Shown: positions 1-8,798, numbered from the stretch's first letter. The stretch is 35,567 nt of DNA from an uncultured bacterium (GCA_913053845.1 CAJXGD010000021.1:1-35567); one strand, 5' to 3'. The notes: generated from the sequence alone by a model not told the origin. Translations and numbers: made by a program.

Positions 1-59
1 TGCTGCTCAGCCTGCCGCTCTTCTACGGCTATCTGCACTATCTCCTGGGCCGGCTTTAG
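1..59 (+). CDS. C-terminal end of an unidentified, probably membrane, protein (partial)
   Basis: Reading from base 3 gives 18 codons ending in TAG at 57-59. The residues are mostly Leu with Phe, Tyr and a few Gly (LLSLPLFYGYLHYLLGRL), which fits the last membrane helix of a protein whose body lies outside the window. The frame converges on the ATPase gene ending at 70. Nothing more can be said about its function; it could also be a chance open frame. Confidence 0.4.
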   Translation, partial: LLSLPLFYGYLHYLLGRL

Positions 60-69
60 GGGGGGGGTC

Positions 70-1509
70 TCAAGCAGACCGCTGATCCAAATCCGGCGCA
101 GCGAGCAGTGCCTTCAGATCCACCAAGTGTAGCAGGGGACCTTCGCCTGCGATAGCGCTGCGCGCCCGGCGCTTCAGCCTCTCAGTAAAGCCGGAGCTGG
201 CAAAAAGCAGCAGTGAGCGGACCGGAGCGGGCGCCGGCCGCAGTTGGGCGATACGCGCTTGCAATAGCTTGAGCGTTCGCTCTCCCAGCGGCCGCCGGGT
301 CCATTTGCATTCTCCAAAGGACCAACTCCGATCCAAATGCTCGATCACAATGTCCAAATCGAACTCTGCGCCCCAATGGCGGCCCACCCGCCGAACCGAC
401 TCCTCACCCAACTCTCCTCCGTAGCGGCGGATGAACTCCCGACAGACCTCCTCAAAGACGCCTCCCAGGTAAGTATCGAGCTGTGGGGCGATGAAGCGCT
501 GATAGACGAGCGTCCCGGCGCCGGCCTCGACCAAGCTGAGGTGCGGCTGGAGGAAACGAAACCAGAACTGTAGGAAGGGGTCGGCCACCCGATAGCGTCC
601 CTTCTTACTGCGCTCAGGAGCGCGCTCCAGTGGCGAGACCTCGCGCGCGACCAGAGCCAGTCCGCGCAGCACGTTAAGGTATTTAGAAGCCACCTGGACG
701 GTGAGTCCCGCCCGCTGGGCGATCTGATTCAGTCGAGTACAGCCGGAAGCGATAGCCCCCAAGAGAGCCATATAGGTCTTAGGATCTCGCAGCTCCATCT
801 GCAAGAGAAAGTGCGGTTCCTCATAGAGAAAACCCTGAACACTGAGGGCCTCGCGCAGCAGGTTCTGACGCAATGAACGGTGGGGATCGAAACGCTGCAA
901 ATAGGCGGGCATACCACCTAGCATCCCATAGGCCATTAACTGTTGGCGCGCCGAATACTGGGGAAAGAACTGCGCTGCATCGCGGAAACTCAAGGGGCGA
1001 AGCTGAAGTTGAGCGGTGCGCCGCCCATAGAGAGGAGCTCGCTGGGCTAGCAGTTCTCGTTCCATAAAGCTCACTTGTGAGCCGCAGAGCACTAGAAATA
1101 GTTGAGTATGACGCCCTTGCAGATCCCAGAAGCGCTGCAGCAGGGAGGGTAGGGCCGCTTGAGCCTCACAGAGATAGGGGAATTCGTCTAGGACCACCAA
1201 CAGCCGTTCACCCTCCGCCTTTTGAGCCAAATAACTCCAGGCGCTCTCCCATTCGGTGAAGGTGAGATGGGCCAGCAGAGGGTCGTCGAAGGTGCTACGC
1301 AACTGCTGGGAGAACTGACGCAACTGTTCAGTCTTGGTCACCTGAGCGGCCAAGAAGTAGAGGGCACGCTTCCCTTGAGCGAATCTTAGGAGCAACTCAG
1401 TCTTGCCCACCCGGCGGCGCCCGTAGACGATGACTAGCTCAGACACTTCTGAGCGCCAGCGGCTTTCCAGGTCTGCTAATTCGCTCGCTCGATCGATGAA
1501 GATTGTCAT
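70..1509 (-). CDS. AAA ATPase of the archaeal-type/DUF234 family
   Basis: The 479-residue protein has a P-loop GRRRVGKTEL near residues 30-39, a Walker B segment LLVVLDEF near 103-110, and a sensor-like LVLCGSQ strand about 30 residues later. The middle part looks like a winged helix (LNQIAQRAGLTVQVASKYL). The C-terminal third (FGECKWTRRPLGE, with VIEHLDRSWSFGECKW) resembles the DUF234 restriction-endonuclease-like fold, in which an acidic residue and the E-x-K pair could be catalytic. Family members are common in archaea and thermophilic bacteria, are often mobile, and their role is poorly known; a defence or DNA-processing role is inference. The ATG at 1509 is preceded almost directly by an excellent promoter, so the transcript would be nearly leaderless. 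Confidence 0.85.
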   Translation of the reverse strand: MTIFIDRASELADLESRWRSEVSELVIVYGRRRVGKTELLLRFAQGKRALYFLAAQVTKTEQLRQFSQQLRSTFDDPLLAHLTFTEWESAWSYLAQKAEGERLLVVLDEFPYLCEAQAALPSLLQRFWDLQGRHTQLFLVLCGSQVSFMERELLAQRAPLYGRRTAQLQLRPLSFRDAAQFFPQYSARQQLMAYGMLGGMPAYLQRFDPHRSLRQNLLREALSVQGFLYEEPHFLLQMELRDPKTYMALLGAIASGCTRLNQIAQRAGLTVQVASKYLNVLRGLALVAREVSPLERAPERSKKGRYRVADPFLQFWFRFLQPHLSLVEAGAGTLVYQRFIAPQLDTYLGGVFEEVCREFIRRYGGELGEESVRRVGRHWGAEFDLDIVIEHLDRSWSFGECKWTRRPLGERTLKLLQARIAQLRPAPAPVRSLLLFASSGFTERLKRRARSAIAGEGPLLHLVDLKALLAAPDLDQRSA

Positions 1510-1522
1510 TCTACTCGTAAGT

Positions 1523-1551
1523 ATTATACTCTAAAGTAGAATATGTGCCAA
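1523..1551 (-). promoter_or_regulatory. Sigma70-type promoter of the DUF234 ATPase, with flanking inverted repeat
   Basis: On the minus strand TTGGCA (1551-1546) and TATAAT (1528-1523) are separated by exactly 17 bp. Only 13 bases lie between the -10 box and the ATG, so the leader would be about 6 nt with no room for a Shine-Dalgarno site. A perfect 8-bp inverted repeat (plus strand ATTCTACT 1508-1515, AGTAGAAT 1535-1542) straddles the -10 box and touches the start codon, as an operator would. Confidence 0.75.
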
Positions 1552-1567
1552 GCTCTGCCTGTCCAGC

Positions 1568-3082
1568 TCATTGCTCTTCCCGCAGCCGGTACTTCTGAAT
1601 CTTGCCCGAACCGGTCTTGGGCAGGGTCTTGACGAACTCGATCTGGCGGGGATGCTTGTAGGCGGAAAGCTGATCCAGGCAGTACTGCTGCATATCGGCC
1701 GCCAACTTCTCCGTGCCACCGACGCCTGGCTTGAGCAGCACATAAGCCTTGACCGTCTCACCCTTACGCTCATCGGGTATGCCGACCACGGCGCATTCGG
1801 CCACGTCCGGATGCTCGTAGAGCACCTTCTCTACCTCCTTGGGAAAGACCTTCAGGCCGGCCACGTTGATCATGTCTTTAATGCGATCCACGATGTGATA
1901 GTAACCCTCCTCGTCCAGTTGGGCCAGGTCGCCGGTGTGAAAGAAACCGTCAGGATCGATCGCCTGACGGGTGGCTTCGGGGTTATTGTGATAGCCTTGC
2001 ATCACCATCGGGCCCCGCACCAGCAGTTCTCCGGTCTGGCCGGGTGGCAGCGCTTGGCCCTGATCGTCAACGATCTTACATTCGGCACCGGGAATGGGCC
2101 AGCCAATGGTGCCCGGCTTGCGATGGGGAGCGGCCAGATTGGTGTGGGTCACCGGTGAGGTCTCGGTCAGGCCGTAGCCCTCGTAGATGGGCACGCCGAA
2201 GCGCTCCTCAAAAGCTTCCATGACTGCCACAGGAAGGCGCGCCCCACCGGAGCTGCACAGTTTCAGTGAGGAGAGATCGTACTCCTTGCTGCGAGGGTGA
2301 TGAAGCAGATCTATGTAGATGGTTGGCACAGCCAGAAAGTCGCTGATCTGCTCCGCTTGGATCAGGCGCAGCGCTTCACGCGCATCCCAGCGCAGCATGG
2401 GATAGATCGTCGCCCCGCGCGCCAAGGGAGTGAGCATCAGCACGGTCATCCCGGTGATGTGATACATGGGGATGGGCACCAGTAGGCGGTCTTCTTCTGC
2501 AGCCGGGCCCTTTTGATCGTAGAGCTGGGAGACGGTCTTGATATTGGAGCTTAAGTTGCCGTGGCTGAGCAGCACCCCTTTGGGTCGGCCGGTGGTGCCA
2601 CTGGTATAGGGCAAGAGAGCCAGATCGTCGTCCTGACGGTCCACAAAGGTCGGTTGGCCCTTGAGCAGGTGGCGAAAACGAGGATAGCGGCTCTCACCAC
2701 CGGCGGTGATGATCTGCAACTGGGGGAACTGCCGGGTGGCGGCCTCTACCTCATCGAGCACCTGGACCAGGGCCACGATCATCTTCGCCTGCGAATCTTG
2801 AAGCTGATGGGCGATCTCGCGCCGGCGCATCTGAGGGTTCATCGGAGAGGGGATGGCTCCGGCCTTGAAGATGCCCCAGATGACCACGACGAACTGGGGC
2901 AGATTCGGCAGGTCCACCGCCACCCGATCGCCGGGCCGGATGCCGCGCTCCTGCAACCCACCGGCGAAACAACTGGAGGCATCGGCCAGCTCGGCATAGC
3001 TGATCGTCTCCCCCTCGAAAGCGATCGCCGTGCGCTCGCCGTAGCGCTCGGCCGCTTCATCCAATAATTGGGCAACGTTCAT
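1568..3082 (-). CDS. AMP-forming acyl-CoA ligase (long-chain fatty-acid-CoA ligase type)
   Basis: An ANL-superfamily enzyme that activates a carboxylic acid, probably a fatty acid, to an acyl-adenylate and then a CoA thioester. Counting from the chosen start, the signatures are in order: TSGTTGRPKG at 160-169 (phosphate loop), YGLTETSP at 303-310, TGD at 383-385, the hinge region DRIKDMINVAGLKVFP around 399-414, and PKTGSGKIQK near the C-terminus with catalytic Lys494. Length (504 aa) is normal. Three in-frame starts are close together (GTG 3091, ATG 3088, ATG 3082); GGAG at 3094-3091 lies 8 nt from the ATG at 3082, which is therefore preferred. The gene is monocistronic, divergent from the hydrolase at 3262. 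The substrate cannot be told from sequence; medium/long-chain acyl is the usual one. Confidence 0.93.
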   Translation of the reverse strand: MNVAQLLDEAAERYGERTAIAFEGETISYAELADASSCFAGGLQERGIRPGDRVAVDLPNLPQFVVVIWGIFKAGAIPSPMNPQMRRREIAHQLQDSQAKMIVALVQVLDEVEAATRQFPQLQIITAGGESRYPRFRHLLKGQPTFVDRQDDDLALLPYTSGTTGRPKGVLLSHGNLSSNIKTVSQLYDQKGPAAEEDRLLVPIPMYHITGMTVLMLTPLARGATIYPMLRWDAREALRLIQAEQISDFLAVPTIYIDLLHHPRSKEYDLSSLKLCSSGGARLPVAVMEAFEERFGVPIYEGYGLTETSPVTHTNLAAPHRKPGTIGWPIPGAECKIVDDQGQALPPGQTGELLVRGPMVMQGYHNNPEATRQAIDPDGFFHTGDLAQLDEEGYYHIVDRIKDMINVAGLKVFPKEVEKVLYEHPDVAECAVVGIPDERKGETVKAYVLLKPGVGGTEKLAADMQQYCLDQLSAYKHPRQIEFVKTLPKTGSGKIQKYRLREEQ

Positions 3083-3137
3083 CCGCATCACTCCAGATAG
3101 GGCTGAAGATCAAATTGAGTTGGTTCATAGCGCGATG

Positions 3138-3167
3138 ATGATAAGGCAGGCCCCGGCCCAAAAGCAA
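3138..3167 (-). promoter_or_regulatory. Putative promoter of the acyl-CoA ligase gene
   Basis: Minus-strand TTGCTT (3167-3162), an 18-bp spacer and TATCAT (3143-3138), about 55 bases before the ATG at 3082. The -35 box is only moderately conserved. Confidence 0.45.
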
Positions 3168-3188
3168 GCCGCTGGGCGGTGAGAGCGC

Positions 3189-3217
3189 TTGACCTTTGTG
3201 GCTTGCTATGCTAGCCT
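3189..3217 (+). promoter_or_regulatory. Putative promoter of the alpha/beta hydrolase gene (extended -10)
   Basis: TTGACC (3189-3194), 17 bp, then TAGCCT (3212-3217) directly preceded by TGC, i.e. an extended -10. The hydrolase start follows about 45 bases later. Confidence 0.5.
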
Positions 3218-3261
3218 AAACTCTAAAATGGGGGTTTTCCCCCAGGAGGGGGTACGAGCTG

Positions 3262-4035
3262 ATGAGCCTCAAAACCGGGCCCTTCCGCTACCTGGAGCGG
3301 GGCAGCGGCCCGCCGGTCCTCTGGCTCCACGGCCTCTTCGGCGGCCCAGAGAATTGGACGGTAACTTTGGCACGGCTGGCCGATCGGTTCCACGGGCTGG
3401 CCCTGCAGCTCCCGGTGGACTATCAGCCCCAGCGCCGGCCGGCCGACCTTCGCTCCATCGGGCAATTGACCGAGTACGTGGCTCACTTCCTCGCGCAGCG
3501 GGGGATCGAGCGCACGATCATCGGGGGCAACTCACTCGGCGGCCAGGTGGCCCTCGACTTCTGCCTGCGCTATCCGCAGCGGGCCAGCCAACTGGTGCTC
3601 ACCGGCAGCGCCGGCCTGTTCGAATATAGCCTCAGTCGGAAGATCCCACGGCCTTCGGAGCAGTTCATCCGCGAGCAGACCAGTCAAATCTTCTACGATC
3701 CAGGTTATGTCACCGATGCGCTGGTCCAAGATATTTATCGGATGCTCTCCGATCGCAACTATGTGCGCTTCTTGATCCGGGTGGCCAAGGCGACCCGCGA
3801 CTACAACGTGAAGAGCGAGCTGGGGCGGCTCGGCCTGCCAACGCTGATAGTCTGGGGTCGCCAAGACCGGATTACTCCCCCGAAAGTAGCTCACGAGTTT
3901 CAAACCCACATCCGTGGGGCGCAGCTGGTCTTCATCGAGCGCTGCGGCCACTCCCCGCCGATCGAGCGCCCGGAGGAGTTCTCACAGGTGGTGCGCGACT
4001 TCCTCTGCGGCAAATCAGCCTGCGCCGACGCTTGA
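3262..4035 (+). CDS. Alpha/beta-fold hydrolase
   Basis: A 257-residue soluble alpha/beta hydrolase. The oxyanion-hole motif is LHGLFGG (22-28); the nucleophile elbow is GNSLGG with Ser91; the acid is Asp202 in WGRQDRITP; the base is His230 in CGHSPPIE. The triad is complete, so it should be an active esterase, lipase or C-C hydrolase, but the substrate cannot be assigned. A GC-rich Shine-Dalgarno (AGGAGGGGG at 3244-3252) lies 9 nt upstream of the ATG. There is no signal peptide. It ends one base away from the convergent hflC stop codon, leaving no room for a terminator between the two. Confidence 0.88.
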   Translation: MSLKTGPFRYLERGSGPPVLWLHGLFGGPENWTVTLARLADRFHGLALQLPVDYQPQRRPADLRSIGQLTEYVAHFLAQRGIERTIIGGNSLGGQVALDFCLRYPQRASQLVLTGSAGLFEYSLSRKIPRPSEQFIREQTSQIFYDPGYVTDALVQDIYRMLSDRNYVRFLIRVAKATRDYNVKSELGRLGLPTLIVWGRQDRITPPKVAHEFQTHIRGAQLVFIERCGHSPPIERPEEFSQVVRDFLCGKSACADA

Positions 4036-4036
4036 C

Positions 4037-4918
4037 TCAGGGCTGCTGCGCCGTCTGTGCTGGCTGAAACCCCTGCAGCAGGCGCAGATAGTCCGCCTTG
4101 GAGGAGAGCACCAGCGTATCCTTCCCACTGAAGGTCTGTTCATAGGACTGCAGCGTCCGCCAGAAGCGATAGAAGTCCGGGTCCTGCTTATAGGCGTCGG
4201 AGAAGATTTTGAGGGCCGTGGCGTCCCCCTCGCCCTTGGTCTGATCGGCCTCTTTCTGCGCTTCGGCGATGGTAATGGTGACCTCTTTATCGGCCTCCGC
4301 TTGAATCTGGGTTGCCTGCTGCTCACCTTGCGCCCGCAGCTGAGCCGCGGTCTGCTCGCGCTCGGAGGCCATGCGCTTGTAGACCGCTTGCTCGTTGGCC
4401 TCAGGGAGATCGGCCCGCTTCACATGCACGTCGATCAGCTTCAGGCCGTAACTCTTCATCTGCGCCTGCGAGGAGCTGGTGACCTGCTGGAGATATGCTA
4501 GACGCTTGGGGGAGATGATGTCGGTCACGGTATGATCGGCCAGCACGTTGCGCACATTGGAGTAGATCACCCCATCGATCCGAAGCTGTGCCTGGACGAA
4601 GCTGCCGGCCATCGTCTTCACGAAGGCCCGGGGGTCGGTGACCTGCCAGATGACATAGTTGTCCACCACCAGACGTCGTTGGTCTTTGGTGATGATCTCC
4701 TGCGGTTTGACCGAGTAGTCCTGCAAGCGATGATCGATGTAGACCACCGACTGGAGGAAGGGCGTCTTGAGGTGCAAGCCGGGTTGGGTGACGACTTTGA
4801 CTATCTTGCCGAACTGGAGCACCACGGCCACCTGAGTCTGATCCACGGTGAAGGCCGCCAGTCGGTAGCCGATGAAGACCAAAAACACCACGACCACGAA
4901 GACCACGAGAGTTTTCAT
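4037..4918 (-). CDS. hflC: HflC, SPFH/Band 7 regulator of FtsH protease
   Basis: The 293-residue protein opens with one membrane helix (LVVFVVVVFLVFIGYRLAAF, residues 3-22) followed by an SPFH/Band 7 domain (DQTQVAVVLQFGKIVKVV, then PGLHLKTPF) and a long charged coiled-coil rich in Ala, Gln and Glu (about 200-250). This is the architecture of HflC, which together with HflK forms a large membrane cage around the FtsH protease. It starts 2 bases after the hflK stop, so the two are co-transcribed and probably translationally coupled. ftsH itself is not in the window. Confidence 0.93.
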   Translation of the reverse strand: MKTLVVFVVVVFLVFIGYRLAAFTVDQTQVAVVLQFGKIVKVVTQPGLHLKTPFLQSVVYIDHRLQDYSVKPQEIITKDQRRLVVDNYVIWQVTDPRAFVKTMAGSFVQAQLRIDGVIYSNVRNVLADHTVTDIISPKRLAYLQQVTSSSQAQMKSYGLKLIDVHVKRADLPEANEQAVYKRMASEREQTAAQLRAQGEQQATQIQAEADKEVTITIAEAQKEADQTKGEGDATALKIFSDAYKQDPDFYRFWRTLQSYEQTFSGKDTLVLSSKADYLRLLQGFQPAQTAQQP

Positions 4919-4920
4919 GA

Positions 4921-5937
4921 TTATTTACCCCCTTTGGGACTACTTGGCCCTTGGCCGAGCAGTTTGGAGAGATCGAGCAGGTTGAGCGTCTGGTTACCCT
5001 CGCCCGCCCCGAGGATGATCAGATTCATCTTGGGCAAGATCTGCTCCATGGCCTCGATATAGAGCCGGGTGCGGGTCACCCCTGGGTCACCGGCGCGATA
5101 AGCCTTGAGCACATCGAGAAAGCGGGCCACCGTCCCCTGAGCCAGGGCAACTTGCTGCGCCTTATAACCCTCGGCCTTGTTGATGATCTGCTGGGCTTGG
5201 CCCAGGGCTTTGGGCAATATGGTGTTCTTATATTGGTTGGCTTTGTTGATGAAGGTATCGTGATCCTGCCGGGCGCTGTTGACGTCGTCGAAGGCGGCCA
5301 GCACCTGGTCGGGAGGCCGGGCGGCCTGGATCTTGACGGTGCGAACGGCGATGCCGGTCTGATAGCGATCGAGCAGGGCCTGCAGAGACACTTGGGACTG
5401 GGAGCCGATGGCCGTGCGCTGGGTGGTGATCACCTCATCGAGCGTGCGCTTGGCCACCTCCTCACGGATGACCGCTTCGGCGGCCTGGCGGACGATCAGC
5501 TGGGGGTCAATCAGGTTGAAGGCGAACATCTGGGCGTCTTTTACCTGATATTGAACGATCGCTTCGACGTAGACGATGTTGCCGTCCCCGGTGAGCATCA
5601 GCGCCTCTTGGGGCACAGCTTGGTATTGGGGGTTGGGGGCGGGCCGGACGGTGCGGAAGCCCAGATCCTCGTTGCGCACGTTGCTGACGTTCACCAGCAC
5701 CACGCTCTGAAAGGGCGCGGGCAGGTGATAGTGAAAGCCCGGTCCGATGGTTTGGGAGTAGGCACCGAAGTTCTTCACCAGAGCCACCGAGGCCGGTCCC
5801 ACCTGATAGAAGCCGCTCATCAGGTAGAAGGCGGCGATGACCAAGATGATCAGCCAGCCGGTCCAACTGCCGAGTTTCCCCAGCCGTCGGCCCCACTTGC
5901 GCCAGTTCTCTTGAAAATCCCCTTCTAGGTCTTGCAC
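4921..5937 (-). CDS. hflK: HflK, SPFH/Band 7 partner of HflC
   Basis: The 338-residue protein has a short cytoplasmic N-terminus, a membrane helix around 25-46 (WTGWLIILVIAAFYLMSGFY) and the Band 7 signature QVGPASVALVKNFG, then PGFHYHLPAPFQSVV. Residues about 230-290 form an alanine-rich coiled coil. HflK and HflC together modulate FtsH proteolysis. The start is a GTG at 5937-5935 with AGGAGGG seven bases upstream. The Gly-rich N-terminal extension of E. coli HflK is absent; the N-terminus here is short and charged. First gene of the hflK-hflC operon. Confidence 0.93.
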   Translation of the reverse strand: MQDLEGDFQENWRKWGRRLGKLGSWTGWLIILVIAAFYLMSGFYQVGPASVALVKNFGAYSQTIGPGFHYHLPAPFQSVVLVNVSNVRNEDLGFRTVRPAPNPQYQAVPQEALMLTGDGNIVYVEAIVQYQVKDAQMFAFNLIDPQLIVRQAAEAVIREEVAKRTLDEVITTQRTAIGSQSQVSLQALLDRYQTGIAVRTVKIQAARPPDQVLAAFDDVNSARQDHDTFINKANQYKNTILPKALGQAQQIINKAEGYKAQQVALAQGTVARFLDVLKAYRAGDPGVTRTRLYIEAMEQILPKMNLIILGAGEGNQTLNLLDLSKLLGQGPSSPKGGK

Positions 5938-5984
5938 GCGAATCCCTCCTCGGAATTCAGATCTGTCTGAAGCGTCAATTAAGC

Positions 5985-6014
5985 ATTATAAGCTAACCCT
6001 CTCCGCTACACCAA
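5985..6014 (-). promoter_or_regulatory. Putative hflKC promoter
   Basis: A perfect minus-strand TATAAT (5990-5985) preceded, after 18 bp, by a weak TTGGTG (6014-6009). It would give a leader of roughly 40 nt before the hflK GTG. Confidence 0.5.
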
Positions 6015-6029
6015 TGCTGAGCAGCGGGG

Positions 6030-6059
6030 TTGCAAGTCCCACTGATGGTCTGCTATCGT
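6030..6059 (+). promoter_or_regulatory. Putative guaA promoter (extended -10)
   Basis: TTGCAA (6030-6035), 18 bp, TATCGT (6054-6059), with TGC directly before the -10 box. It stands back to back with the hflKC promoter in a 148-bp intergenic region and ends about 27 bases before the GTG start. Confidence 0.55.
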
Positions 6060-6085
6060 TGTGATCAGACGGATAGGGGGCCTTT

Positions 6086-7630
6086 GTGGACGAAGAGCAA
6101 GTTCTCATCTTGGATTTCGGCTCACAATACACGCGACTGATCGCCAAGACGGTGCGCGAGCTGGAGGTCTACTGCCAGGTCATCCCGGCTCAGAGCTCAG
6201 TAGAGCAGCTCCGCCGGCAGGCCCCCAGGGGACTGATTCTCTCCGGGGGACCGGCCAGCGTCTATGAGAAGGATGCCCCTAGGCTCGACCCGGCGCTCTA
6301 TGATTTGAAAATCCCCATACTGGCCATCTGCTACGGCCTGCAGCGGGTGGCGGCCGACCGGGGCGGCCAGGTGGTGCGCGGCCGGGGGGGAGAGTATGGC
6401 CTGAGCACCTTGCAGCTGGCCGGCCCCGATCCCCTCTTTGAGGGGTTGGGCGACGACGAGCCGGTCTGGATGAGCCACGGCGACCGGGTCGAACTGCTCC
6501 CGCTGGACTACCGGTCGCTGGCCCGCTCCAGTGGAGTCCCCTATGCGGCCATTCGCAGCGCCGATGGCTTGATCTATGGGCTGCAATTTCACCCTGAAGT
6601 GGCTCAAACCCCCAAGGGCCAGACAATTCTGGCCAATTGGCTGCGAACGATCTGCGGCCTCCGGGGGCGGTGGCAGCCGGGCGAGACACTGGAGCAACGG
6701 ATTGGCGCTCTGCGCCGGCAACTGGACGGCCGGCGCGCGCTGATCGCCTTCTCCGGCGGCGTGGACAGCACCGCCGCCGCCGCACTGACCCAACGGGCGA
6801 TCGGCTCCCAACTGCTGCCGGTCTTCGTGGACTCCGGCCTGCTGCGCCAGGGGGACCGGCGGCACGCCGAGCAGGTGGCCGCCCGCTTAGGGCTGAGATT
6901 ACAGGTAGTCGAGGCCCAGGAGCGCTTCTTCGCCGCGCTGCGCGGCCTGAGTGATCCGGAAGAGAAGCGCAAGGCGGTGGGCAAGGCGTTCATTCGCGCC
7001 TTCGAAGCCGCAGCCCACCGGCTGGAGCAGCGACAGGGGCCGATTGATATCCTGGTCCAAGGGACGATCTATTCTGACGTGATCGAGAGTGCGGGGGCAT
7101 CCGGCGCCCGACGCATCAAGAGCCACCACAACGTCGGGGGACTGCCCGCCGAGATGGGGTTGGAGATCGTCGAGCCTTTGCGGGATCTCTTCAAGGACGA
7201 GGTGCGGCAGCTCGCCCTCTCCTTGGGCCTGCCCGCTGAGATCGTCTGGGAGCAACCCTTCCCCGGACCGGGTCTGGCAGTGCGCATTCTGGGCCCGGTG
7301 ACCCCGGAGCGGGTGGCTTTGCTGAGACAGGCCGACGCCATCCTGCGCGAAGAGATCAAACGAGCCAAGCTAGATCGGGTGATCTGGCAATATTTTGCGG
7401 TGCTGCTGCCCGGTCGCTCCGTGGCCATCCGCGGCGACGGGCGAGGTTACGGCGAGATCGTCGCCCTGCGCGCCGTCAGCAGCCGCGAGGGGATGACCGC
7501 CGACTGGTACCCGCTGCCCTACAAGACCTTGGCCCGCATCTCCAGCCGCCTCACCAACGAACTGGACCAGATTACTCGCGTAGTTTATGATATCACTGCC
7601 AAGCCGCCGGCGACGATCGAATGGGAATAG
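6086..7630 (+). CDS. guaA: GMP synthase (glutamine-hydrolysing)
   Basis: Converts XMP to GMP using glutamine and ATP, the last step of de novo GMP synthesis. The N-terminal class I glutamine amidotransferase domain (about 1-190) has nucleophile Cys82 in ICYGLQ and the partners His169 and Glu171 in FHPEV. The ATP-pyrophosphatase domain carries the PP-loop SGGVDS (223-228). The C-terminal dimerisation domain ends in the typical LTNELDQITRVVYDI and PPATIEWE. Length (514 aa) is standard. The start is GTG, with an AGGGGG Shine-Dalgarno. The GT4 gene begins 49 bases after its stop on the same strand and may be co-transcribed. Note that GuaA does not usually sit with glycosyltransferases. Confidence 0.98.
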   Translation: MDEEQVLILDFGSQYTRLIAKTVRELEVYCQVIPAQSSVEQLRRQAPRGLILSGGPASVYEKDAPRLDPALYDLKIPILAICYGLQRVAADRGGQVVRGRGGEYGLSTLQLAGPDPLFEGLGDDEPVWMSHGDRVELLPLDYRSLARSSGVPYAAIRSADGLIYGLQFHPEVAQTPKGQTILANWLRTICGLRGRWQPGETLEQRIGALRRQLDGRRALIAFSGGVDSTAAAALTQRAIGSQLLPVFVDSGLLRQGDRRHAEQVAARLGLRLQVVEAQERFFAALRGLSDPEEKRKAVGKAFIRAFEAAAHRLEQRQGPIDILVQGTIYSDVIESAGASGARRIKSHHNVGGLPAEMGLEIVEPLRDLFKDEVRQLALSLGLPAEIVWEQPFPGPGLAVRILGPVTPERVALLRQADAILREEIKRAKLDRVIWQYFAVLLPGRSVAIRGDGRGYGEIVALRAVSSREGMTADWYPLPYKTLARISSRLTNELDQITRVVYDITAKPPATIEWE

Positions 7631-7679
7631 GCCATCAGCATGAACGCCATTGGCAATGACGAAGGAGTGGGAGCAAAAG

Positions 7680-8798
7680 ATGAGAGTTTGTCTTTATCTA
7701 GAGGCCGATGAGGCCTTCGCCAAGTCCGGCTTCAAACGGGCCTTCGAGCATCACGTCAAAGCGCTGCGCTTGCAAGGGGTCAGCGTGACCACCGATCCGG
7801 CCGCGGTGCCCTACGACCTGCTGCATCTGGAGGCCGCCGGCCCTAAGTCCTATTACTTCCTCAAACGGGCCCAGCGCGAGGGGATTCCGGTGGTGGTCCA
7901 CGCCCACAGCGTCGGGGCGCACGACTTCCGCGATAGTTTCACCATGTCCAATGTGCTGGCGCCGCTCTATGAGAGCTATCTCAAATTTTTCTACGAGACC
8001 GGCGACTATATCTTCACCCCCACCGAGTTTGCCAAACGTTGCCTGCTGGGCTCCGGGATCACCCGGCCGATCGCCGTGCTGAGCAACGGCATAGACCGCG
8101 AGTGCTTCCGCTTCAGCCCCCAAAGTCGGGCCGCCACCCGCAAGCGTTTTCACCTGCAGCGCTTCACCGCCTTCTCCGCCGGTAACGTCATCCCGCGCAA
8201 AGGGGTGATCACCTTCCTGCAGGTGGCCGAGCGCCTGCCACAGTTTGACTTCATCTGGTATGGGCAGATCTGGTCTAAACTGCTGGCCTTTCATCCCGAG
8301 ATGTACCAGCGGATCGAAGAGCGACCGCCCAACGTCTGTATGCCGGGCTTCGTCTCCGACACGCCGAGGGCTTTTGCCGCCGGCGACGTGCTCTTCTTCC
8401 CTTCGCATACCGAGACCCAAGGGCTGGTCATCCTGGAAGCCGCCTCGCTGGGCCTGCCGTTGGTGGTGCGCGACCTGCCCGAATATCAGGACTGGCTGAT
8501 CGAGGGGGTCAACTGTCTCAAAGGTGAACACCAAAACGATTTTGTCGAGGCGCTCAGGCAGTTGTCCGAGGACGAAGGACTGCGCGCTCGGCTGAGCCAA
8601 GGGGCGCTGGAGTTGGCCCAGGCGAACGGCCTGCCACTCATCGGCCGACGGCTGGAGCAACTCTACCGCCGGGTGCTGCATCTGACTCGCACCCCGCCCC
8701 CAGCCGGCCCGACCCGGCGGCGGAAGCACCAAACGGTGAGGAGCGGGCTGGCGGAGCGGCCGGAGCACTCTGTGGAGCTTTGGCGTCTCTTCTCCTGA
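7680..8798 (+). CDS. GT4-family (GT-B fold) glycosyltransferase
   Basis: A retaining sugar-nucleotide glycosyltransferase of 372 residues. The N-terminal Rossmann half includes VVVHAHSVGAHDFRDS (about 71-86). The C-terminal half has the nucleotide-binding region with the EX7E motif (Glu245 in ETQGLVILE, Glu253) and GLPLVVRDLPEY. This pattern resembles diacylglycerol glucosyltransferases and other GT4 enzymes that act at the membrane, but the acceptor is not determinable. The ATG at 7680 is preferred over one at 7650 because GGGAG lies 7 nt before it and the protein then starts cleanly at the first beta strand. The last 35 residues are a charged, probably disordered tail ending LWRLFS. It heads the cassette interrupted by fic. 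Confidence 0.85.
   Translation: MRVCLYLEADEAFAKSGFKRAFEHHVKALRLQGVSVTTDPAAVPYDLLHLEAAGPKSYYFLKRAQREGIPVVVHAHSVGAHDFRDSFTMSNVLAPLYESYLKFFYETGDYIFTPTEFAKRCLLGSGITRPIAVLSNGIDRECFRFSPQSRAATRKRFHLQRFTAFSAGNVIPRKGVITFLQVAERLPQFDFIWYGQIWSKLLAFHPEMYQRIEERPPNVCMPGFVSDTPRAFAAGDVLFFPSHTETQGLVILEAASLGLPLVVRDLPEYQDWLIEGVNCLKGEHQNDFVEALRQLSEDEGLRARLSQGALELAQANGLPLIGRRLEQLYRRVLHLTRTPPPAGPTRRRKHQTVRSGLAERPEHSVELWRLFS

Noticed and set aside
1568..2158. Acyl-CoA ligase as part of a polyketide or non-ribosomal peptide cluster
   Set aside because: No carrier protein, condensation or ketosynthase domain occurs in the window; the gene is a free-standing ligase.
4033..4039. Possible gene fusion or frameshift where the hydrolase and hflC meet
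   Set aside because: Both stop codons are intact, one base apart, and both proteins have normal length; this is simply a tight convergent junction, as is the 8-base gap between argS and the reductase.
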